A stretch of DNA of 49,980 nt. Source: a virus. A program made the position numbers and the translations under genes. Below are positions 17,744 through 26,783 of this stretch, piece by piece. The notes beneath the pieces were generated by a model that saw only the letters and a program-made list of their open reading frames with translations, ran no database searches and was not told where the DNA came from. The stretch lies in the IMG/VR virus record IMGVR_UViG_3300047323_000307, positions 1-49,980 of that record; one strand, given 5' to 3'. Every line of letters begins with the position of its first letter. The first letter of the stretch is position 1.

Positions 17744-18811
17744 TTAAGAGGCGTGGATTACGGAGAATTTGCTGTTGATGTCCTGCTTAACCATCAAGCC
17801 CATGGCGCCCCAGGTGCGCCAGATGTAATCGCTGTTATAGAACGGGCGCGGGTCGGCAACGGTGCCGATGGCCTGACCAACGATTGGGGCAATGACGCCA
17901 GCAGTCAGAGGTACGATCAGGATTTCGTTTCCGGACAGTTGCGCATCTTCTTTGATGGCCGCAATGCCGGACAACTTCATGATCTCTTCCAGCACGGTGC
18001 GGGTAGCATTCACATCGAAGTAGCGCTCAAAGTTCGACATGATTTCTGCTGACACATACCACGTCTGCGGAGCGTACTGGTTGTTTGTAATGCGCATGGT
18101 GTCGCGCAAAGCAATCGCATTGGTGCGAAGCGCAACAGGATCGGTGCTGGTTGCAAAGTTAAAGGTCAGGGAGACCTGTGCAACACGCTCGTCCGCCTTC
18201 AGGCCTTTCCAGGTCAGGCCATCGAACTTAACGTAGGCTCCTTCAGGGTCACGGAAGCCGTTGAACATGTAGTCAACGTACTGACGCTGGACATCTTCAA
18301 CAGAACCGCGCTGCGCATCGGCCTGAGACTGGAGAGCTGACGGGCTATTGAAGATAGGATCGCGCCAGTTGAACTTGAAGCCTGAGTCGTGCACCGGGAC
18401 CATCGTACCGTCGAAGGTGAAGGACTTTGCGTCAAGCGCAGCGCCAATCTGGCCAGACATCGAGGTATGAGCCCAGCCACGGCCGCCGGTACGAGCGTAA
18501 TCGTAACGGGATTGCTCAATACGCACCGAGCGAGACAGCGGCATCAGGTCGTTCAGCAACGTGAACTGCGTGGTTGGTTCGAACTGCGCCAATACCGTGG
18601 TATCGAAGGCGCGGTACAGTCGACGGATATCGTCCACTGCGTTCACAGCATCAAGGCGGCCACGATCTTCGCTGATGCCGCGTGCGCGACCAATGAAGTC
18701 AGCAGCTGCTTGTGCACCTTCCTGACGGGCAGCCTGCAGTTGGGCGAACTGAGACTGGTTAACTTCTAAGTTGCCGGTGCGCTCACCGACAGCACGGGAG
18801 TATACAAACAT
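17744..18811 (-). CDS. Major capsid protein
   Basis: 355 aa. The order decoration-capsid after the protease/scaffold and the size support an HK97-fold capsid protein. The N-terminal region (GNLEVNQSQFAQLQ) is helical and could be the delta-like part; the C-terminal part includes VGQAIGTVADPRPFYNSDY, typical of the P-domain beta region in this group. It is followed by the coiled-coil structural gene. Confidence 0.85.
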   Translation of the reverse strand: MFVYSRAVGERTGNLEVNQSQFAQLQAARQEGAQAAADFIGRARGISEDRGRLDAVNAVDDIRRLYRAFDTTVLAQFEPTTQFTLLNDLMPLSRSVRIEQSRYDYARTGGRGWAHTSMSGQIGAALDAKSFTFDGTMVPVHDSGFKFNWRDPIFNSPSALQSQADAQRGSVEDVQRQYVDYMFNGFRDPEGAYVKFDGLTWKGLKADERVAQVSLTFNFATSTDPVALRTNAIALRDTMRITNNQYAPQTWYVSAEIMSNFERYFDVNATRTVLEEIMKLSGIAAIKEDAQLSGNEILIVPLTAGVIAPIVGQAIGTVADPRPFYNSDYIWRTWGAMGLMVKQDINSKFSVIHAS

Positions 18812-18822
18812 TCAGGTGCTCC

Positions 18823-19254
18823 TTACTTGATCACAACGCGCAGCAGGTCACCTGCAGCAGCGGTAAATGCCTTGTCTTCTTCGACATAGCAGCGAATGGA
18901 CTCGTCAGCGGCTTGCGCTTTAACTTGCCCATTTGCGATAGACAGCGGCTGGCCTTTTTTATAGGTGCCGGCTGCCGCGCGTACGTTCAGGAACATCCCC
19001 TGCATTGGCTGGATGCCGACAACAAGCTCACCCTGCGGGATACTATCATCCACTGTCAGGCAGCGCAGGTAGTCGTAGTTGGCAACATAAAGAATTGCCT
19101 TTTCATTGCCATCAACTGAAGCAGTGAACTTGCCAGCATCAAAGAAACCGATGGTGCCAGGCTTTGTGGCAGCAGCTGCTGCGCCTTCACGGTTAAGCAG
19201 TGGGTTAGGGAATACACCGCCCGCGTGAATTACGTGCTTTCCATCTTTAGCCAT
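18823..19254 (-). CDS. Capsid decoration/cement protein
   Basis: 143 aa, beta-rich and Ala/Gly-rich (GIQPMQGMFLNVRAAAGTYK and AADESIRCYVEEDKAF). Size and place directly before the capsid gene match DUF2190-like or lambda gpD-slot stabilising proteins that bind the outer capsid surface. The assignment rests mainly on position and composition. Confidence 0.72.
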   Translation of the reverse strand: MAKDGKHVIHAGGVFPNPLLNREGAAAAATKPGTIGFFDAGKFTASVDGNEKAILYVANYDYLRCLTVDDSIPQGELVVGIQPMQGMFLNVRAAAGTYKKGQPLSIANGQVKAQAADESIRCYVEEDKAFTAAAGDLLRVVIK

Positions 19255-19257
19255 TAT

Positions 19258-20655
19258 TTACTCCGGCATTTCGCTGACAGATTGATTGGTAGCGGTCTGA
19301 CGGAAAGAACCGTTCAGGCCAATTGAGGTCTGGCACTGGGCATACAGGCCATCAAGTGCTGCACCGTCCAGCGCGTTAACCGCGATGTCGTCGAGACCGA
19401 ACTTGGTTTTAACAGCAGCACGCTTTTCGCCCTTCTCTTTGTCAGAGTTGGCGTTGATCTGGCTGTTGATGGCGGTCACCTGCTCAGTGAGCAATTTCGC
19501 CCAGGCTGGCATTTCTTCACCGTTGGTGGCTGTTTCTTTAGCCTTCTTGTCGTCCGCTTCTTTCTTCTCGCGAGCGGCCTTCTCTTCCGGCGTTTCTTGT
19601 TTGGCTGACGCTTTTTCAGCAGCCATCTGGTTGTATGCGTCCATCAGCTCAGCATCTGACTTGCCTTCAGTCGGCTTACCAGCAGCTTTGAGCGCGTTAA
19701 CGATAAGGTCTTTCATCGGATCATCTTCTCCGTTGGTTTTAATTTCGTACTCAGTAGGTTTGCGCACGACTTCTTGGCGATCTCCGACGAATTCAGCAGT
19801 GCCGTCATCGTTGATCAGGTACTTCTGTTTGAAATAGTGAGTGTCATCTCGGTAGATGAAGGTGTCCGGCCATACTGACTCGGGCCAGAGGTATGAATCA
19901 GTGGAGCGGCCTTCTCGAAGCTTGTCGCTTATGGCTCGCTGGATATCGTCGAATGAAAAGTTAGAAGCGTTGGTGAAGTAGAACTTGGCTTTGTTGAGCA
20001 GTCCTTCGCGGGTAAGGTCAGAGGCATCAGCCAGGTTAGCAGTCTGAATCTCCAGCTCATCCCCTTGGGCATTAACAAAGATGCCTACGCCCTCCTGAGG
20101 CGTTCCAGCAGGAGTCTCGTGCAGCAGGATGGCGCAGTGGTCATAGTCCTGATTAGTTGCCAGCCAGCTGTATTTCTTGCCCTTTGAAACTCCCTGACCT
20201 GCAACCTTATTGAGGCCCAGCCCAGTTGATACTCCGATCGGCTCAACGTCCTTACCGGCTTTCATATCATCCAGGCGATTAACAACCTCTTTGCCTTTGT
20301 CGGTTGCCTCCGCATATCGCCGGTTGATGCACATATCCATCAAAACGCGATCGGCATCTTTGCGGACGTTACGGGCGAAGGCGCCAATATGGAATTCGTT
20401 CACAGCACGCACATTACTGGCGCTGACATATTGACCTTCAATCTTCGGGTGCCCGTAAGGCATGGGTTTACCTTCAAGGCTCTTAAAGCCTTTTGCTATC
20501 TCGTCTGCCGGGTACAGTCCGCCATTGAGCACGATATCGTCGATAACAGGACAGACGCCCTTCACGACGATGTGCTCAACGCCATCGATTGTTTCTGATG
20601 TGATGTTTGAAGCGGAGTTGATTACCGACAGCACGTTTACGCAGATGCGTGACAT
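19258..20655 (-). CDS. DUF2213 capsid maturation protease with scaffold region
   Basis: 465 aa. Residues 25-180 form the DUF2213 domain (MPYGHPKIEGQYVSASNV and VEPIGVSTGL), regarded as a prohead protease-like domain. Residues 315-440 are highly charged and helical (AEKASAKQETPEEKAAREKK) and look like an internal scaffold fused to it. It lies between the MuF and decoration genes as expected. Confidence 0.84.
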   Translation of the reverse strand: MSRICVNVLSVINSASNITSETIDGVEHIVVKGVCPVIDDIVLNGGLYPADEIAKGFKSLEGKPMPYGHPKIEGQYVSASNVRAVNEFHIGAFARNVRKDADRVLMDMCINRRYAEATDKGKEVVNRLDDMKAGKDVEPIGVSTGLGLNKVAGQGVSKGKKYSWLATNQDYDHCAILLHETPAGTPQEGVGIFVNAQGDELEIQTANLADASDLTREGLLNKAKFYFTNASNFSFDDIQRAISDKLREGRSTDSYLWPESVWPDTFIYRDDTHYFKQKYLINDDGTAEFVGDRQEVVRKPTEYEIKTNGEDDPMKDLIVNALKAAGKPTEGKSDAELMDAYNQMAAEKASAKQETPEEKAAREKKEADDKKAKETATNGEEMPAWAKLLTEQVTAINSQINANSDKEKGEKRAAVKTKFGLDDIAVNALDGAALDGLYAQCQTSIGLNGSFRQTATNQSVSEMPE

Positions 20656-20681
20656 GCTGAGTCCTCATTGATGGGGTTTTG

Positions 20682-21668
20682 TTATGCGGCTTGCTGCCAC
20701 TGCTTACGCTCTTCGGCCAACCGGCTGACCAAACCTTCATTAACCACTTTGCCGTCATCGCCCAGAATTACCGGGATGTTGGCGCAGTAGCAGTGATAGC
20801 GGTTGCCGCGCTCTGCGTAGAACGCTTCAACCTCTTCAGTGGTGTAGGTGCGTCCGTGCCGAGCCGCGTGCCATGTCCTTGTTGTCGCCTTTAGCGCCGA
20901 TAGCCAGAGGATCGCGGTGTTAAGCCCAAGCCTGTCTTTTGCCCAGTCCGTTTCCTGCCACTGAGCCTTACGGAGCGCACCAACCTGTTCGGTCTGAGCA
21001 ATGTTCTTGGCCTGCGCCATCGAGACATCGAGACGCTTGCTGATGATGCCGGCCGTTTCTCGCGGGTTAACTCCCCTGCCGAGCGCATCGGATATCACGT
21101 TAGCCAGGTCGGCGCGCGCTGTGTCGCTGATGCCTACCCAATCGCTGTAGGTTGCAACATAAGCCGCGGCTATCTGGTTCTGATAGGCCGCAGTGCTGAG
21201 CAACTGCATCAGGGTGGTTTGCTGTGCATATAGCGGCGACTGAACGGATAGGTTGGTGAAGGCGTTAAGCGTGCCGCGCTCATACTCCGCGCCAACATAA
21301 TCGAATGCCCACAAGTTCTGGCTTCCACCATCAAGCAACGCATCATCCAGAATCACCTGTACGCGCTGCAGCAGGTCAGCAAGCTGAATGGCTGTCATGT
21401 CGTAGATGTACGTGCCAGCATTGCACTGGTAAAGCGTGGCGGGGGAATCCACGTTGTTGCAGACCAGATAGGTTTGCTCAGCGTTAGATTCCCTCACCAG
21501 GCCGGTTAACCGCTCATCGAATAACGCCTTCAGGGCGCGCTTGATATCGAGATAGCGTGAATCAATATCACGATACATCCGGCCAACTTGCCTGGCTGAT
21601 TGCGTGGGATCGGTTTTATTGCGCGGAACTATCGGTGTCCCGATTCGGGTCGTCGCTGTCGTCGTCAT
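20682..21668 (-). CDS. MuF-like minor head protein
   Basis: 328 aa. The C-terminal third (ISDTARADLANVISDALGRG, then NIAQTEQVGALR and WHAARHGR with a CxC near the end) is the phage Mu gpF-like head-morphogenesis domain. These proteins enter the prohead near the portal. The start at 21668 overlaps the portal gene by 53 nt; ATG 21578 is a shorter alternative. Confidence 0.88.
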   Translation of the reverse strand: MTTTATTRIGTPIVPRNKTDPTQSARQVGRMYRDIDSRYLDIKRALKALFDERLTGLVRESNAEQTYLVCNNVDSPATLYQCNAGTYIYDMTAIQLADLLQRVQVILDDALLDGGSQNLWAFDYVGAEYERGTLNAFTNLSVQSPLYAQQTTLMQLLSTAAYQNQIAAAYVATYSDWVGISDTARADLANVISDALGRGVNPRETAGIISKRLDVSMAQAKNIAQTEQVGALRKAQWQETDWAKDRLGLNTAILWLSALKATTRTWHAARHGRTYTTEEVEAFYAERGNRYHCYCANIPVILGDDGKVVNEGLVSRLAEERKQWQQAA

Positions 21669-23067
21669 CTGTCAGCGGGTCCTTATCGGTTGTTTTGGCT
21701 TCAGGGTCAGGTGTTGCCGGCTCTTTGATTGGCTCCAGCTCACCGGCGGCGCGTATCTCGTTCACATCAACTGCTGATGTGCCGAATGCCTGCTGAGTCT
21801 TCTGAGCCACATCGGCCAGCGCCTGCATGTTGGCGATCTTCTCTTTCTCACTTGGCGCGAGAAGGTCAGACCATGCCAGTGTGACTTCTCCAGACTTCGG
21901 AGCATCAATGACACCAAAGCTCCAGAAGCGCTCAATCAGCAGCTGAATCACCGTGGACATGAATCCCCATCGGCGGCCATTGCATCGCTTGGCCCAATCG
22001 TTCTTGTCTTCATCCGATGCCAGGCGTCCTGTCTGCTGACCAAACAAAATGGTGAACGGTATCTGAATGGATGCCGCAAATTCATTGCCGGTTACAGTCC
22101 ATGTTGGCTCCGGGTCGGCAGCCGCTACGGAAAGTACTGAGGTCGTGCCGGACTGCGTGACGAGCGCCGCATCAGTACCGCGATTGAGTTTCTGCATCTT
22201 GTCGTTCATGGCCTCGCCGAGGTTTGAATACCCCGCAGCTTTAGCCTGCTTTGCTATTTCATCCATTTGTGTGGCTGAATCAAAAGCAATACTCAGCTGG
22301 CGACTGGCGTTCTTCAGGAAGCCCTCTGCGCTACCACCGGACACTTTCTCAAGATCGAGCAGCTTGTTGTAACCAGCACGCAGGTAGGGAACGCCCGAAA
22401 GCATGTTCTCGTCTTCTGAGCCTTCACACAGGATTATCACGCGATCTGGATGAACCGTGACACCACGAACGGGACCGTATGTGCCATCATCGCCAACCGG
22501 CTGCTCGTTGAAGTTGTACGAAAGCGGCTGGCCGTATGTTTCGGAAAGCGTGTCTGTGTCGAAGTTGCCAGGCTTAATCTGCGACTCCCATACAGGAATC
22601 AGCTTCACAATGGCGCGATCGCCCAGCAATTTAACTGCTTTCTGGTTAACAGGCTCACTCCATGGCATTCCGTCACGAAACTGGATCAGGATGGCTGAAT
22701 ACTTGCCAATCAGATTGCGGCGGTCGGCATCCTTAATCTTCGGCCAGTGCTTTTTCATCAGTTTGGTAACTGACTTTTCCCACGGTGTGGTATCAGTTGA
22801 TTCTTTGTATTCGTCACCGTCGATAATGACCGGGTTATCAACCCAGCATGAATCAAGCAGCTTATGCACTGCAGCGTAAGCCACAGGGTTACGCTCATAG
22901 GCGCGGTAATACTTATCGAAATCCAGATCTTCAGGGTAGCCGAATTCATCGTAAAGCTTCGTGCGCTTGGTGTTGCCCTGCCTGCCGCCATAAAGCGATC
23001 GGCTTCGACCAATAGCGTCACTGAGTGCATTCACAAGGAATTGCTCACCATTTGTTAGTTCACTCAC
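21616..23067 (-). CDS. Portal protein (DUF1073 type)
   Basis: 483 aa. SLYGGRQGNTKRTKLYDEFG and the middle VHPDRVIILCEG with LRAGYNKLLDLEK fit portal proteins formerly grouped as DUF1073. The portal forms the dodecameric DNA channel at one vertex. It lies between TerL and MuF genes. The acidic C terminus (TDDDDSDDPNRDTD) is read through the overlap with the MuF gene. Confidence 0.9.
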   Translation of the reverse strand: MSELTNGEQFLVNALSDAIGRSRSLYGGRQGNTKRTKLYDEFGYPEDLDFDKYYRAYERNPVAYAAVHKLLDSCWVDNPVIIDGDEYKESTDTTPWEKSVTKLMKKHWPKIKDADRRNLIGKYSAILIQFRDGMPWSEPVNQKAVKLLGDRAIVKLIPVWESQIKPGNFDTDTLSETYGQPLSYNFNEQPVGDDGTYGPVRGVTVHPDRVIILCEGSEDENMLSGVPYLRAGYNKLLDLEKVSGGSAEGFLKNASRQLSIAFDSATQMDEIAKQAKAAGYSNLGEAMNDKMQKLNRGTDAALVTQSGTTSVLSVAAADPEPTWTVTGNEFAASIQIPFTILFGQQTGRLASDEDKNDWAKRCNGRRWGFMSTVIQLLIERFWSFGVIDAPKSGEVTLAWSDLLAPSEKEKIANMQALADVAQKTQQAFGTSAVDVNEIRAAGELEPIKEPATPDPEAKTTDKDPLTDDDDSDDPNRDTDSSAQ

Positions 23068-23078
23068 TGATGAGCTCC

Positions 23079-24551
23079 TTAGAAGAAGATTGCACCGACC
23101 TGCTTGCGGTTATTTTTGGCTACTGCGAAGTAGCGGAACCCATCGGAGCCGTGTGATGTGTGATCGTGAAGTGGCTTGTCTTTCCAGCAGCCGCGCTTGT
23201 CGTCCCACTCTTTGCGATAGCCTTCGAGGTGGGTGATGCCTTCAGCACACTTCTCTTCGTCGAATACGCACTTAGGCAGGATTTCACGAACGGACTCTAT
23301 GCCGGTATCAACGCCAGTTTTCGGCACAACTTTGAATGTCATGGAGTAGGTCTGGCCGTCGATTTCGTACCCTTCACGCGCCAGCTCCTTGCGGGACTTG
23401 GCATCAGAGCCGAACTCACGGTTTTCGATATCGTGCGGCCCCCAGTGCTCACCGTATTCATAGCCACGGTCTTTCAGCACCTTCATGTAGTGGCGCAAGC
23501 CTTCACCGGAGTTTTCGTAGTAGTCGATGATGTGAAACTCTTCACCAACCTCGCGCACGAACCAGATAGCCGTTGAATCTCCCACACCAATATCCCAGAA
23601 CGTGTGAACCGGCAGGTGTGAGTTATCAGGCAAGGTGCCAATGCGTTTGTTTGTGTAGAGCCAGCGGAACTGTTTGGCGTAGTAAGCACCTTCAACGGAT
23701 TGCTGGAATGCTTCAGCGGGGATCGTTGGATATTCCCGCTTCATATCGTCGCCCAGCGTTTTTTCTTTGGCGAAGTACCAGGCTTTCTGGCGCTCGTTAA
23801 GAATTACGCCGTGCTTGGCTTCCATCTCATCGAAGTAATCAACCAGGCGCTGCGGTAATCCTTCTACCGGGTCGATTGCGTACTGCGGATTCTTCCACCA
23901 GGAGAAGAAGAAAAACTTCCAGTCGAGCGGTGAGAGCTTCTTACCCTGCAACAGTGCCTTTTCGGCGGTCTGGCAGTAATCGAAGAAGTATCCTGCACGG
24001 CCCTCTGCTGTGCTTTCGATTGTGGCAAAGCAACCGGTCGACACCGCCTCAAACGCACCTGTGACAATCTCACGGGCTTTGTCTGGATACTTGGCGCATA
24101 TCTTTCCGAACTCGGAAACATGCAGGTAGCGCAGCGTACCGCCACGGAATGAAGTGCTGACGTATAGCGATCCGCCTTTCTTGAAAACTAACTCGCCTGC
24201 AGAGTCATTGCTGGCCGGATTGGCTGCTTTAATCTCATCGGGCAAGTTGTCATATGCGTACTTAACTTTTTCACGGAACAGGCGCTTGGCGTCATTCAAC
24301 GTGTGGGCGATCAGGGCGCACTTGGCAGACTCGAACAATGCAGCATCCAGCTGGATTATGCAGACCTCAGTCGTGAATCCAAGCTGGCGAGCTTTGAGGA
24401 TGATATTGCGTGTGTGGATACCTTCGAAGTACTCGCGCTGCTCAGGTGTCATCCTGAAGCGTGTCGGCTTGCCTTCTTTGTCGTTTATCCAGTAAAGATT
24501 GTTCAGGCGCCAGTCTTTGTCAGCCAGAAGCTTGAGGTGCTCAGGTTTCAT
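23079..24551 (-). CDS. terL: Terminase large subunit
   Basis: 490 aa. The N-terminal ATPase has the terminase Walker A form ILKARQLGFTT (near residue 52) and an R-Q-x-G switch. The C-terminal RNase H-like nuclease contains FWDIGVGDSTAIW and DHTSHGSDGFRYFA with the acidic metal residues. It packages DNA through the portal and cuts the concatemer. It overlaps terS by one base (TAATG). Confidence 0.95.
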   Translation of the reverse strand: MKPEHLKLLADKDWRLNNLYWINDKEGKPTRFRMTPEQREYFEGIHTRNIILKARQLGFTTEVCIIQLDAALFESAKCALIAHTLNDAKRLFREKVKYAYDNLPDEIKAANPASNDSAGELVFKKGGSLYVSTSFRGGTLRYLHVSEFGKICAKYPDKAREIVTGAFEAVSTGCFATIESTAEGRAGYFFDYCQTAEKALLQGKKLSPLDWKFFFFSWWKNPQYAIDPVEGLPQRLVDYFDEMEAKHGVILNERQKAWYFAKEKTLGDDMKREYPTIPAEAFQQSVEGAYYAKQFRWLYTNKRIGTLPDNSHLPVHTFWDIGVGDSTAIWFVREVGEEFHIIDYYENSGEGLRHYMKVLKDRGYEYGEHWGPHDIENREFGSDAKSRKELAREGYEIDGQTYSMTFKVVPKTGVDTGIESVREILPKCVFDEEKCAEGITHLEGYRKEWDDKRGCWKDKPLHDHTSHGSDGFRYFAVAKNNRKQVGAIFF

Positions 24552-25153
24552 TACGCCCCCTGAGACAATGAATCCATCAGGTCAGATAGCTTGCCAACCA
24601 CGTTATCTGTTTCGGGTCCGCCAATGTCATAGGCCTGCCGCTCAAGTCCGATCAGATTCTTCAGCGTGTCGGACAAGTCTTTCATCGACTTCACGCGGCC
24701 TGGCATGCTTATCACTTTGTGGTACAGGTCATTAAGCTTATCCATGCCCTTGTCATCTTCCCGGCGCAGTAGCTCTCCAAGTTGCTCCAATGCGGCAACG
24801 TCGGTGCATTCAGCTTCAAGCTCAGCAAGCAAAGTGTTGGCGATGTTGCGAGCACGGCGAATATCCCCACGATGCTCCATGCGGACGTTGGCAATAACCT
24901 CAGCGTTGGCCTCAACCAGTATCCGTTCTGTGGTAGCCGTTTCAGTGGATACCTTGCTGGATACCTCGCGTTTGGATACCAGTGCATCAGCCTTGGCTTT
25001 TATCTTCGCCTTGAGGTCACGCTCCCATCCGTCACGCTTAGCGCGCTTGTTGATGGCTCCGTGGGTAATGCCGTGTTGTGATGCAATTTCGCGGACAGAT
25101 AGCAAACCAGCCCGGTAAGCCGATTCGATAGCCTCCCAGTCAGGTGATGCCAT
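24551..25153 (-). CDS. terS: Terminase small subunit
   Basis: 200 aa from ATG 25153 with GGAG upstream; a TTG four codons earlier is the RBS itself. The N-terminal helix-turn-helix (SVREIASQHGITHGAINKR) binds the packaging site, followed by a helical oligomerisation region. It is directly upstream of terL. Confidence 0.9.
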   Translation of the reverse strand: MASPDWEAIESAYRAGLLSVREIASQHGITHGAINKRAKRDGWERDLKAKIKAKADALVSKREVSSKVSTETATTERILVEANAEVIANVRMEHRGDIRRARNIANTLLAELEAECTDVAALEQLGELLRREDDKGMDKLNDLYHKVISMPGRVKSMKDLSDTLKNLIGLERQAYDIGGPETDNVVGKLSDLMDSLSQGA

Positions 25154-25251
25154 TGTCTTCTCCAATGATGATGCACGTTATAGAGGGTTAATTACCCACT
25201 ACAATAGAACAACCTCCATTTCGGCTGGTTGTCATGCCAACTGGAGATAAT

Positions 25252-25332
25252 ATGATTATTAAATTGATTGAGTTGCTTATCGCTTACGCGCCGATTGTGA
25301 ACCAGATTACTAAGTGGCTTCTGAATCATTAG
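25252..25332 (+). CDS. 26-residue amphipathic hydrophobic peptide
   Basis: ATG 25252 has CTGGAG 5-10 nt upstream and encodes MIIKLIELLIAYAPIVNQIT plus KWLLNH, a likely single membrane helix with a cationic end. It is on the plus strand in an otherwise minus-strand late operon and overlaps the last 23 nt of the opposite 67-aa gene. The SD (TGGAG, 25242-25246) can pair with CTCCA at 25214-25218, and a competing stem ACAACC/GGTTGT covers the same CC, so translation could be riboregulated. Small toxic membrane peptides have this form, but no expression evidence exists. Confidence 0.45.
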   Translation: MIIKLIELLIAYAPIVNQITKWLLNH

Positions 25333-25513
25333 GCGCTTCCTGTGGAACATACTCCATCTTAAGAACGTCGTCCGGCGCCAGGTAAACCCATGAGCCGTCT
25401 TCTTTGGCTACACCGATGAAGCCGTTAACCATCTCAGGCTGTGATCGGTTCATCAGGCCTTCGTGTGTTTCGCCTGACTTAGTGGTTACTGTGATACGGT
25501 ATGTGTCAGTCAT
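25310..25513 (-). CDS. Small phage protein upstream of terminase
   Basis: 67 aa from ATG 25513 (GGAG upstream): MTDTYRITVTTKSGETHEGL, beta-rich and acidic at the end. No recognised family. It starts just after the terminator of the tRNA-like RNA and is the first protein of the packaging block. Confidence 0.75.
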   Translation of the reverse strand: MTDTYRITVTTKSGETHEGLMNRSQPEMVNGFIGVAKEDGSWVYLAPDDVLKMEYVPQEAPNDSEAT

Positions 25514-25527
25514 GGCTTCTCCAGGCA

Positions 25528-25550
25528 ATAAAAAACCGCCCGGAGGCGGT
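25528..25550 (-). terminator. Terminator of the tRNA-like RNA
   Basis: On the minus strand ACCGCCTCCGGGCGGT forms a hairpin followed by TTTTTTATT, beginning 5 nt after the acceptor stem of the tRNA-like element. It defines the 3' end of a discrete RNA. Confidence 0.88.
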
Positions 25551-25555
25551 CAGTT

Positions 25556-25677
25556 TGTCAGGGTGGGATTCGAACCCACGCTCTCGCAGTATCGGCCACG
25601 CGCACCACTGCTCGATGTAGCTTATGTCACGCTTTGTCCCGTCGGAGCTTTCGCTCAGCCATCTCGCGCACCTGACA
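25556..25677 (-). ncRNA. 122-nt tRNA-like RNA of unknown type
   Basis: Read on the minus strand, the ends TGTCAGG and CCTGACA pair over 7 bp as an acceptor stem. Next to the 3' strand is a canonical T arm: GTGGG, loop TTCGAAT, CCCAC. At the 5' side are T8, G9, a 3-bp D stem CGC/GCG and an 11-nt loop with A14 and GG at 18-19, as in class II tRNAs. Between D and T arms are about 72 nt instead of about 35: no normal anticodon arm is found, but AGCT/AGCT and a GCAGT/ACTGC hairpin can form. CCA is not encoded. At 122 nt it is too long for any ordinary tRNA and far too short for a self-splicing intron. It is followed at once by a strong terminator. Confidence 0.72.
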
Positions 25678-25745
25678 ACCTAATCATATATCAGCTTTGC
25701 AGCGCTTCACAGTGTGACTAACCGTCCTCCTTGTCGGAGGATTCA

Positions 25746-26282
25746 TTACAGGTCTGGTCGCTCATCGTCGAGTAACAAGCCTGGTTGTGCGATCTTCATG
25801 ATGTGATCGTGCTCTACCGCTAGCACGCGCTTCTCTTTCTTTCGGTCATTCATCAGGCGACTGCCTATGGTGCCCTTCAACTTTGATCTTGTTTCTTTGA
25901 TGGCAAACCGGTGCTGAAGCTGCTCGCCCATTGCAATGCGCTGGTTGAGTCTGTTGCTCATCCAGTTAAAGGCAGCGATGTAGCTTTCTTTGATGGCTGC
26001 CGCCGCATGACCAGTGAATCCCATGATCAGGAACATGCACCCATCGCGGGTAATGTTCATCATTGGCTGAACGTCACCATTTTTATCAATGAAATCAGTA
26101 GGCTCAAAATTGAGCCGGTTGAATTCTGCCGAACAGTCAAGATTCCTTATAGCCCTCAACACGTTCTTGTGTGCTTTGCCAAAGTAAGCTGCAATCTTCA
26201 CCGAGGTGGTGATCACTTCCTCGCCTTTGGGCTGAACCATATCGTGATAGTTGAATGCTGGAATAACTGACGGGTTATTCAT
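25746..26282 (-). CDS. rha: Rha-family regulatory protein
   Basis: 178 aa from ATG 26282 with AAGGA upstream. The Rha core VITTSVKIAAYFGKAHKNVL and NITRDGCMFLIMGFTGHAAA is clear in residues 20-105, followed by a basic C-terminal region. Rha proteins are phage regulators linked to growth on IHF-deficient hosts and often act like antirepressors. Here it lies between the lysis and packaging genes, past the lysis terminator. Confidence 0.88.
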   Translation of the reverse strand: MNNPSVIPAFNYHDMVQPKGEEVITTSVKIAAYFGKAHKNVLRAIRNLDCSAEFNRLNFEPTDFIDKNGDVQPMMNITRDGCMFLIMGFTGHAAAAIKESYIAAFNWMSNRLNQRIAMGEQLQHRFAIKETRSKLKGTIGSRLMNDRKKEKRVLAVEHDHIMKIAQPGLLLDDERPDL

Positions 26283-26432
26283 GGTGTTTATCCTTTTGGA
26301 GATGACCCTCAGTGCCCAGAAATGACAGCCCATAGAAGCTCACCAGCTATACCGGCATTCCTCTGAGGGGCATTTCCAAACAGGATCTATGGTTGTTTTT
26401 ACGCCGGGCATGGCGCGATTTATTGCGGGCAT

Positions 26433-26458
26433 AAAAAAAGCCCGACCGAAGTCAGGCT
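26433..26458 (-). terminator. Terminator after the lysis genes
   Basis: On the minus strand AGCCTGACTTCGGTCGGGCT, an 8-bp stem with a UUCG loop, is followed by seven Ts. Late transcription must read through it, as Q-modified polymerase does. Confidence 0.88.
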
Positions 26459-26492
26459 TATGGTGCTCGTTGTAACTCAGGGTATGAGAGGG

Positions 26493-26783
26493 TTACTTTT
26501 TACTGGTTTGTATCTTTCGAATACCGGCGCGGTCAATGTTGCACTGGCCCAGCAAGCCAAACAGTTCAGCATTCAATGACACGCTGTCACCGAAGGTCAT
26601 ACTGTCTGGCACCTCTGGAACATCAATCTGGCTTGTCAGTTCAGCCGGCAGGTTGAGGTGCGGCTGCTTTATTGTCCGGTACTCCACCTGCGGCTTTTGC
26701 TGCGTCCCGCAACCGGTCAGCAGCATCAGGGGGAACAGGAGCAACAGCGCACTTGTCATCCGCGAGGTAACGTTTGATTTCAC
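26493..26783 (-). CDS. Rz1: Rz1-like outer-membrane spanin
   Basis: 96 aa. The signal ends in LLTGC (lipobox Cys25) and the mature protein is Pro-rich with PQVEYRTIKQPHLNLPAEL, typical of o-spanins. It begins inside the Rz-like gene in another frame (143-nt overlap) and runs past its end, a usual overlapping spanin pair. It fuses outer to inner membrane with Rz at the last step of lysis. Confidence 0.9.
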   Translation of the reverse strand: MKSNVTSRMTSALLLLFPLMLLTGCGTQQKPQVEYRTIKQPHLNLPAELTSQIDVPEVPDSMTFGDSVSLNAELFGLLGQCNIDRAGIRKIQTSKK

